From assembly GCA_024743195.1 (NCBI GenBank), contig JANSXE010000020.1, forward strand, positions 1-36,941: a stretch of 36,941 bases of DNA, in the 5' to 3' direction. The position numbers and the translations under genes are program-made. This DNA is from Alphaproteobacteria bacterium (GTDB lineage Bacteria > Pseudomonadota > Alphaproteobacteria > UBA8366 > Aestuariispiraceae). Positions 31,697 through 36,941 of this stretch are shown piece after piece (position 1 is the first letter of the stretch; each line of letters opens with the position of its first letter). Below the pieces are notes generated by a model, which was not told where the DNA came from, did not search any database, and saw nothing but the letters and a program-made list of their open reading frames with translations.

Positions 31697-34528
31697 ATGA
31701 GCGACAGCGAGACGAAGCGAATTTCCTTCACCCTGGACGGCCGCACGGTCGAGGCCGCGCCGGGCGAGACCATCTGGCAGGTCGCCCAACGCCTGGGGAC
31801 CGAGATTCCGCATCTGTGCTGGCGCCCGGAGCCGGGCTACCGCGCCGACGGCAATTGCCGCGCCTGCATGGTCGAGATCGAGGGCGAGCGAACGCTCGCC
31901 GCCTCCTGCATCCGCGAGCCGGCCGAGGGCATGACGGTCAAGACCGCCTCCGAGCGGGCGAAGCACAGCCGCAAGATGGTGTTCGAACTGCTGCTGGCCG
32001 ACCAGCCCGAGCGCGAGAGCGCGCACAAGAGCGACAGCAGCTTCTGGGGCTGGGTCGACCGCATCGAAGAGTTGGGCGACGGCCCCGGCCGCCCGCCCTC
32101 CCGCCTGCCCGCCCGCGATCCCGTCGCGGTTCCCGAGACCGACGCCAGCCATGTCGCGATGCGCGTCAATCTGGACGCCTGCATCCACTGCAATCTGTGC
32201 GTCCGCGCCTGCCGCGAGGTGCAGGTCAACGACGTGATCGGCATGGCCTATCGCGGCCACGAGGCGAAGATCGTCTTCGACATGGACGATCCGATGGGCG
32301 AGAGCACCTGCGTCGCCTGCGGCGAATGCGTCCAGGCCTGCCCGACCGGCGCGCTGATGCCGGCGACCATGGTCGACGAGAACCAGCTCTACAAGGGCGC
32401 GCCCGAGAAGATCGTGGAGAGCGTCTGCCCCTTCTGCGGCGTCGGCTGCCAGACGGAGATCGGCGTCACCGACAACCGCATCGTCCAGGTCAACGGCAAG
32501 GACGGACCGGCGAACCACAACAAGCTGTGCGTCAAGGGCCGCTTCGGCATGGACTACGCCAGCCACCCCGGCCGTCTGACCACGCCGATGATCCGGCGCG
32601 AGGACGCGCCCAAGCGCTGGGACGACGAGGTCGATCCCATGAACCCCTGGACCCATTTCCGGGAGGCGAGCTGGGAGGAGGCGCTGGAGGCCGCGGCGGC
32701 GGGCCTGAAGCGCACGCGTGACGCGCGGGGCTCGGGGGCGCTGGCCGGCTTCGGCTCCGCCAAGGGCTCAAACGAGGAGGCCTATCTCTTTCAGAAGCTG
32801 GTGCGCACCGGCTTCGGCACCAACAATGTCGACCACTGCACCCGGCTGTGCCACGCCAGTTCCGTCGCCGCGCTGATGGAGGGGGTCAATTCCGGCGCCG
32901 TCACCGCCCCCTTCACGGACGCGCTGAAGGCTGACTGCATCGTCGTCATCGGCGCGCGACCGACCCAGAACCATCCGGTCGCCGCGACCTATTTCAAGCA
33001 GGCGGCGAAGCGCGGCGCGAAGCTCTTCGTGCTCGATCCGCGCAAACAGGACATGGCCCGCATCGGCGCGGCGCGCCAGCTCCAGTTCAAGCCCGGCCGC
33101 GACGTGGCGCTGCTCAACGCCATGATCCACACCATCATCGACGAGGATCTGGTGGACGAGCAGTTCATCCAGGCCCGCGTCGACAACTATCCGGCCGTGA
33201 AGGAGAGCGTGCGCCGCTTCTCGCCGGAGAAGATGGCGCCGGTCTGCGGGATCGAGGCCGGCGCGATCCGCGAGGTCGCCCGGACCTACGCGCGCTCCGA
33301 GCGCTCGATCATCTTCTGGGGAATGGGCGTTTCGCAGCATGTGCACGGCACCGACAATTCGCGCTGCCTGATCACGCTGGCCGCGATCACCGGCCAGATC
33401 GGCCGGCCGGGCACGGGCCTGCACCCGCTGCGCGGCCAGAACAACGTGCAGGGCGCCTCCGACGTCGGGCTGATCCCGATGGTCTTCCCGGACTACAAGT
33501 CGGTCGAGGCCGAGCCGATCCGCCAGCGCTACGAGGAGTTCTGGGGCGTCGCGCTCGACCCCAAGCGCGGCAAGACCGTGGTGGAGATCGTCCACGCGAT
33601 CCTCGAAGGCGAGATCTCGGCCATGTACATCATGGGCGAGAACCCGGCCATGTCCGACCCCGACGCGCGGCACGCGCGCGAGGCGCTGGCCAAGCTCGAC
33701 CATCTGGTGATGCAGGAGATCTTCTTCACCGAGACCTGCGCCTACGCCGACGTGATCCTGCCCGCGACCGCCAAGGCGGAGAAGTGGGGCACCTTCACCA
33801 ACTCGAACCGGCAGGTCCAGATGGCGCGGCCCGCGCTCGACCCGCCGGGCGCAGCGCGTCAGGACTGGGCGATCATCCAGGAGATCGCGACCCGCATCGG
33901 CCTCGACTGGTCCTACACGCACCCGAAGGACGTCTTCGCCGAGATGGCGCAGGTGATGGACAGCCTGCAGAACATCACCTGGGAGCGTCTCGACCGCGAA
34001 GGCTCCGTCACCTATCCCTGCGAAGCGCCGGACGCGCCCGGCCACGAGGTGATCTTCTGGGAGAGCTTCCCGACCCCGAACGGCCGGGTGAAGCTGGTCC
34101 CGACGGAGCTTCTGCCGCCCGACGAACTGCCCGACGCCGACTATCCGATGGTGCTGACCACCGGCCGGCTGCTGGAGCATTGGCACACCGGCGCCATGAC
34201 CCGGCGCGCGGAGGTGCTGGACGCGATCGAGCCGGAGGGCGTCGCCCATCTGCATCCGCGCTGGCTGGCGAAGAACGGCGTCAAGCCGGGCGAGTACATC
34301 TCCGTCGAGACGCGCCGCGGCGCGGTGCGCCTCAAGGCGCGCGCCGACCGCGACGTGACCGAGGACATGGTCTTCATCCCCTTCTGCTTCGCGGAAAGCC
34401 CGGCCAACATGCTGACCAACCCGCAGCTCGACCCCTACGGCAAGATCCCGGAGTTCAAGTTCTGCGCGGCGAAGGTCGCCAAGGCCGCCAAGGCCGGCGG
34501 CGACGGGGAGTTGCAGGCGGCGGAGTAG
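31697..34528 (+). CDS. NAD-dependent formate dehydrogenase alpha subunit (Mo/W-bis-PGD)
   Basis: A 943-residue protein. Order: N-terminal 2Fe-2S domain (C41, C54, C57, C71); two 4Fe-4S clusters (CIHCNLCVRACRE and CVACGECVQACPTGA); the Fe4S4 domain of molybdopterin oxidoreductases (CPFCGVGCQTE...KLCVKGRFG); the catalytic region with a Cys ligand in TRLCHASSV (a Sec position in some homologues) followed by the conserved His; and a C-terminal molydopterin-dinucleotide domain (TTGRLLEHWHTGAMTRR). It oxidises formate to CO2 and feeds electrons to the NuoEF-like subunit. Whether W or Mo is used cannot be seen. An upstream ATG at 31625 is in frame but residues before MSDSETKR lack family similarity. 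No fdhD or fdhE-like gene is nearby. Confidence 0.9.
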   Translation: MSDSETKRISFTLDGRTVEAAPGETIWQVAQRLGTEIPHLCWRPEPGYRADGNCRACMVEIEGERTLAASCIREPAEGMTVKTASERAKHSRKMVFELLLADQPERESAHKSDSSFWGWVDRIEELGDGPGRPPSRLPARDPVAVPETDASHVAMRVNLDACIHCNLCVRACREVQVNDVIGMAYRGHEAKIVFDMDDPMGESTCVACGECVQACPTGALMPATMVDENQLYKGAPEKIVESVCPFCGVGCQTEIGVTDNRIVQVNGKDGPANHNKLCVKGRFGMDYASHPGRLTTPMIRREDAPKRWDDEVDPMNPWTHFREASWEEALEAAAAGLKRTRDARGSGALAGFGSAKGSNEEAYLFQKLVRTGFGTNNVDHCTRLCHASSVAALMEGVNSGAVTAPFTDALKADCIVVIGARPTQNHPVAATYFKQAAKRGAKLFVLDPRKQDMARIGAARQLQFKPGRDVALLNAMIHTIIDEDLVDEQFIQARVDNYPAVKESVRRFSPEKMAPVCGIEAGAIREVARTYARSERSIIFWGMGVSQHVHGTDNSRCLITLAAITGQIGRPGTGLHPLRGQNNVQGASDVGLIPMVFPDYKSVEAEPIRQRYEEFWGVALDPKRGKTVVEIVHAILEGEISAMYIMGENPAMSDPDARHAREALAKLDHLVMQEIFFTETCAYADVILPATAKAEKWGTFTNSNRQVQMARPALDPPGAARQDWAIIQEIATRIGLDWSYTHPKDVFAEMAQVMDSLQNITWERLDREGSVTYPCEAPDAPGHEVIFWESFPTPNGRVKLVPTELLPPDELPDADYPMVLTTGRLLEHWHTGAMTRRAEVLDAIEPEGVAHLHPRWLAKNGVKPGEYISVETRRGAVRLKARADRDVTEDMVFIPFCFAESPANMLTNPQLDPYGKIPEFKFCAAKVAKAAKAGGDGELQAAE

Positions 34529-34571
34529 CGGCGGCTGCGTCGGAAAGGCGGAGGATCGATCGTTCGGACCG

Positions 34572-34586
34572 TTAACCGGACGTTAG
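34572..34586 (+). promoter_or_regulatory. Possible CtrA-like site upstream of the PAS_5-type gene
   Basis: TTAA-CCGGACG-TTAG matches the TTAA-N7-TTAA CtrA pattern except for one base, 59 bases before the ATG at 34645. A single near-match in a short gap is weak evidence. Confidence 0.25.
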
Positions 34587-34644
34587 GGTGAGGCGGGCTA
34601 ATTCGCCTTGATCGACGAGGGGATCGTCGCTCTAGGGAGACGAT

Positions 34645-35187
34645 ATGACCGCCAGACCAAACCTGCGCTACGCGCTTCCAGCCACGTCGGCTCACGCTGG
34701 CGTTCTGGACCAAGAGCCGCTGTTCTTGCCATCCATCCTTGGTCCGGAAGAGGCCATGGCGAGGGCTCCGGCGTTCGCGCCTCTGATTACCCTCTGGTGC
34801 GACCGTCGCGGAGATTCGCACGCGCCCTGCTGGCGGCAGATGGATTTCCAGGACTTTCTCGGATGGCACCCGGACCTCGTTCTTTCCGCCTTCGAGGGCG
34901 ACGAGCCGGACCCGCTCTTCCGGCTGGTCGGCGAGACCTTCAGCGCTATGACCGGCGCGCCGATGAAGGGAAAGCGCTTCAGCGCGTTCTCTCGCGAGCT
35001 CTATGACGGCGGCATGCGCGAGCACTTCCGGAAACTGCGTGAAACCGCCGGGATCGGACTAGGCCAAGGCCGCGTCGCGACGCCGGGCCGGGACCATCTC
35101 GGCCTCCAAGTTCTCGAACTGCCGTTTTGCGATGGCGGCGAGCGGATCGAGCGGCTGGTCCACGTGGTGAAGCCGATTCCACTTTGA
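34645..35187 (+). CDS. PAS_5-type sensor-like protein
   Basis: A 180-residue soluble protein. The core from about residue 60 to 178 ([45 protein letters not shown], then ...[12 protein letters not shown]) follows the PAS_5 (DUF1488-adjacent, PF07310-like) pattern of alphaproteobacterial proteins that consist of little else than a PAS fold. No kinase, cyclase or DNA-binding domain is attached. ATG 34645 follows AGGGAG. The codon use is less GC-extreme than that of flanking genes. It is followed 53 bases later by rimO. Ligand and partners are unknown. Confidence 0.55.
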   Translation: MTARPNLRYALPATSAHAGVLDQEPLFLPSILGPEEAMARAPAFAPLITLWCDRRGDSHAPCWRQMDFQDFLGWHPDLVLSAFEGDEPDPLFRLVGETFSAMTGAPMKGKRFSAFSRELYDGGMREHFRKLRETAGIGLGQGRVATPGRDHLGLQVLELPFCDGGERIERLVHVVKPIPL

Positions 35188-35240
35188 GGCCGCGAACGCC
35201 CCGCTTTCCAAACCCCGCGCGCTCGCCTATATCCGCGCGC

Positions 35241-36626
35241 ATGAGCGAGACGGCGACATCCGGGGCGCGCGCCCCCTCGAAGCGCGGCGGGCGCATCCCG
35301 AAGGTGGGGATGGTCAGCCTCGGCTGCCCCAAGGCGCTGGTCGACAGCGAGCGCATCCTCACCCAGCTGCGCACCGAGGGCTATTCCATCGCGCCCGACT
35401 ATGACGGCGCCGACGTGGTGCTGGTGAACACCTGCGGCTTCCTGGACAGCGCCAAGGCGGAATCGCTGGAGGCGATCGGCGAGGCGCTGCAGGAGAACGG
35501 CAAGGTCATCGTCACCGGCTGCATGGGCGCGGACGAGGCCGCAATCCGCGCCGTCCACCCCTCCGTCCTCGCCGTCACCGGCCCGCAGCAGTACGAGCAG
35601 GTGGTCGAGGCGGTGCACGCGGTCCTGCCCCCGGCGCACGACCCGCTGGTCGACCTCGCCCCGCCGCAGGGGATCAAGCTGACGCCGCGTCATTACGCTT
35701 ACGTAAAGATCTCGGAAGGCTGCAACCACGCTTGCAGTTTCTGCATCATCCCCTCGATGCGCGGCAAGCTCGCTAGTCGTCCCGCCGCACGGATTATGTA
35801 CGAGGCCGAACGGCTGGTGCAGGCGGGCGCGCAGGAGTTGCTCGTTATCTCACAGGATACAAGCGCTTACGGCGTGGACTTGAAGCACGCTGAGAGCAAC
35901 TGGCGCGGCGAGCCCGTGCGCGCCCACATGACCGATCTGGCCCACGCGCTGGGGCGGCTGGGCGTCTGGGTGCGGCTGCATTACGTCTATCCCTATCCCC
36001 ATGTGGACCGGGTGATCGCGCATATGGACGCCGACGCGGCGCTGACGGGCGCAGGCAAGATCCTGCCCTATCTCGACATCCCCTTCCAGCATGCGGCGCC
36101 GGGCGTGCTCAAGGCCATGCGCCGGCCGGCGCATCAGGAGAAGACGGCCGAGCGCATCCGCGCCTGGCGGGCCGCCTGTCCGGATCTGACGATCCGCTCC
36201 AGCTTCGTGGTCGGCTTCCCGGGCGAGACGGAGGCGGACTTCCAGTTCCTGCTCGACTGGCTCTCCGAGGTCGAATTGGATCGCGTCGGCTGCTTCGCCT
36301 ACGAAGACGTCGAGGGGGCCGCCGCCAACGCCCTGCCGAACCCCGTTCCGGAAGAACTCCGCCAGGAGCGCAAGGCGCGCCTTCTGGAGCATCAGCGCGC
36401 GATCAGCGCCAAGCGGCTGGAGCGCTTCGTCGGCCGCACCCTCGACGTGCTGGTCGATCAGGTCGATGACGAGGGCGCGATCGGCCGCTCCATGGCCGAC
36501 GCGCCGGAGATCGACGGCCAGGTCTTCATCGACGGCCCCGGCGCGAGCGCCCTGCCCGTCGGCCGCTTCGCCCGCGTCGCAATCGACGAGAACAGCGACT
36601 ACGACCTTTACGGACGCCTCGCCTGA
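35241..36626 (+). CDS. rimO: Ribosomal protein S12 methylthiotransferase RimO
   Basis: A 461-residue radical-SAM methylthiotransferase. The N-terminal domain has cluster ligands C29 ([12 protein letters not shown]), C65 (NTCGFLDSA) and C94 (TGCMG); the radical-SAM cluster is C161, C165, C168 ([15 protein letters not shown]); and the C-terminal TRAM domain covers about the last 65 residues. PKALVDSE and IIPSMRGKL are RimO-type and not MiaB-type. Known function: methylthiolation of the beta-carbon of an Asp in ribosomal protein S12. ATG 35241 fits the family N-terminus; an in-frame extension upstream overlaps the PAS gene. Codons between about 35690 and 35910 are markedly less GC-rich at third positions than the rest. 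Confidence 0.95.
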   Translation: MSETATSGARAPSKRGGRIPKVGMVSLGCPKALVDSERILTQLRTEGYSIAPDYDGADVVLVNTCGFLDSAKAESLEAIGEALQENGKVIVTGCMGADEAAIRAVHPSVLAVTGPQQYEQVVEAVHAVLPPAHDPLVDLAPPQGIKLTPRHYAYVKISEGCNHACSFCIIPSMRGKLASRPAARIMYEAERLVQAGAQELLVISQDTSAYGVDLKHAESNWRGEPVRAHMTDLAHALGRLGVWVRLHYVYPYPHVDRVIAHMDADAALTGAGKILPYLDIPFQHAAPGVLKAMRRPAHQEKTAERIRAWRAACPDLTIRSSFVVGFPGETEADFQFLLDWLSEVELDRVGCFAYEDVEGAAANALPNPVPEELRQERKARLLEHQRAISAKRLERFVGRTLDVLVDQVDDEGAIGRSMADAPEIDGQVFIDGPGASALPVGRFARVAIDENSDYDLYGRLA

Positions 36627-36674
36627 CGGCGCCCGCATGACGGCGCCGCGGGTGCGAAGAAAAAAACCCGCCAC

Positions 36675-36688
36675 TTGATCTGGATCAA
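36675..36688 (+). promoter_or_regulatory. FNR/FixK-type binding site
   Basis: TTGAT-CTGG-ATCAA is a perfect match to the FNR/ANR/FixK consensus (TTGAT-N4-ATCAA). It lies 49 bases after the rimO stop. A TAGCCT hexamer at 36711-36716 is spaced so that the box centre would be about 41.5 bases upstream of a start near 36723, the classical class II activation geometry. It therefore points rightward, and expression should rise at low oxygen. Confidence 0.75.
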
Positions 36689-36722
36689 ATCGCACCGCAT
36701 CAGGCCCGGCTAGCCTGCGGAT

Positions 36723-36833
36723 GTCGCTTTTCGCAAGTGACGCGAAGCGTTGGCGGAAGGATCTTCCTTCCCTGCAGACTCTTCTATCCCATCCCAACTT
36801 GACCCCGCGCGGCTCGCGCGGGGTTAATTTTTT
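36723..36833 (+). ncRNA. Candidate FNR-controlled small RNA of about 110 nt
   Basis: Bounded by the predicted start set by the FNR box and the terminator at 36803-36833. Predicted folds: GTCGCTT/AAGTGAC (36723-36729 with 36735-36741, loop TTCGC); a perfect 7-bp stem GGAAGGA/TCCTTCC with loop TCT (36755-36771); an unpaired pyrimidine-rich stretch (CTCTTCTATCCCATCCC); and the terminator hairpin. UCCUUCCC and the pyrimidine stretch could pair with Shine-Dalgarno regions. Alternative: ATG 36721 opens a frame (MSLFASDAKRWRKD...) that runs through the repeats to the window end; its path through a strong terminator makes true coding less likely. This is inference from structure only. Confidence 0.45.
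36803..36833 (+). terminator. Strong intrinsic terminator
   Basis: CCCCGCGC (36803-36810) pairs perfectly with GCGCGGGG (36816-36823) across a five-base loop and is followed by TTAATTTTTT. This is a textbook Rho-independent terminator on the plus strand, about 110 bases after the predicted FNR-dependent start. It could also end read-through from rimO. Confidence 0.8.
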
Positions 36834-36941
36834 CGGCCGCCTCCGGCGGCGGCGCGGCTCGCGCGGGGTTAATTTTTTCGGCCGCCTCCGGCGGCGGCGC
36901 GGCTCGCGCGGGGTTAATTTTTTCGGCCGCCTCCGGCGGCG
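36811..36941. repeat. 45-bp tandem repeat, 2.9 exact copies reaching the window edge
   Basis: Copies begin at 36811, 36856 and 36901 and are identical over their visible length. Each holds GCGCGGGGTTAATTTTTT and a GCCGCC-TCC-GGCGGC hairpin. Only the first copy has the complete left arm that makes the terminator stem. No spacers, so not CRISPR. Being exactly identical at the end of the sequence, it may be true tandem duplication of the terminator end or an assembly-edge effect. Confidence 0.9.

Noticed and set aside
36811-36941. CRISPR array
   Set aside because: Copies are contiguous without spacers, contain terminator elements and no cas gene is present.

Overview
The window is 36.9 kb of very GC-rich DNA (third codon positions almost all G or C). 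The gene content points to an alphaproteobacterium, most likely in or near the Rhodospirillales. The evidence is a chpT-like phosphotransferase beside a che operon, a CheA with two CheW-like domains and a C-terminal receiver, a DUF3553 protein, a PAS_5-type protein, and an NAD-linked formate dehydrogenase with a NuoE-NuoF fused beta subunit. The order assignment is inference; no rRNA is present.

Bases 1-16,250 look like an accessory catabolic region. It starts with the broken end of an IS110-type transposase. A diiron ferritin-like protein then faces a GntR/UTRA regulator across a palindromic operator. Next comes a tightly packed minus-strand run of eleven genes (14015 down to 2059): an Fe-S aconitase-superfamily enzyme, a complete PotABCD-type ABC importer with a Tat-exported binding protein, an NTF2/SnoaL-like protein, a dihydropyrimidinase/hydantoinase-type cyclic amidohydrolase, an isochorismatase-type amidohydrolase, a CobW/COG0523 GTPase, an SDR dehydrogenase and a PhyH-type dioxygenase. 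Facing it are an FCD-type GntR regulator and a (methyl)isocitrate-lyase-type C-C lyase. Together they read as a pathway that imports a nitrogenous cyclic amide or ureide, opens the ring, removes the amide or carbamoyl group, and processes the carbon skeleton by oxidation, (de)hydration and aldol-type cleavage. The substrate cannot be named from sequence. The region ends at a truncated P-loop kinase remnant beside a tRNA-Ser(GCU) gene, a common island border.

Bases 16,400-20,900 hold smaller units: a TauE/SafE-type permease facing a LysR regulator whose start codon lies in a perfect palindrome, an agmatinase-family ureohydrolase, a glutathione S-transferase, a 59-residue PLDc_N-type membrane peptide and a rhomboid protease.

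Bases 20,900-27,600 are a chemotaxis and phosphorelay block on the minus strand (chpT-like, then cheA, cheY, cheB, cheR), with ATGA overlaps between cheY/cheB and cheB/cheR and a strong hairpin between cheA and cheY. A DUF3553 gene faces it.

Bases 27,600-34,530 carry NAD-dependent formate dehydrogenase. Its beta (NuoEF-type) and alpha (molybdopterin) subunit genes are separated by a receiver-HPt regulator and an opposite-strand orphan membrane protein. A PAS_5-type gene and rimO follow. The last 300 bases contain a perfect FNR/FixK-type box placed for activation of a short transcript that would end at a strong intrinsic terminator, followed by exact 45-bp tandem repeats running off the window. 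This is a candidate oxygen-responsive small RNA.
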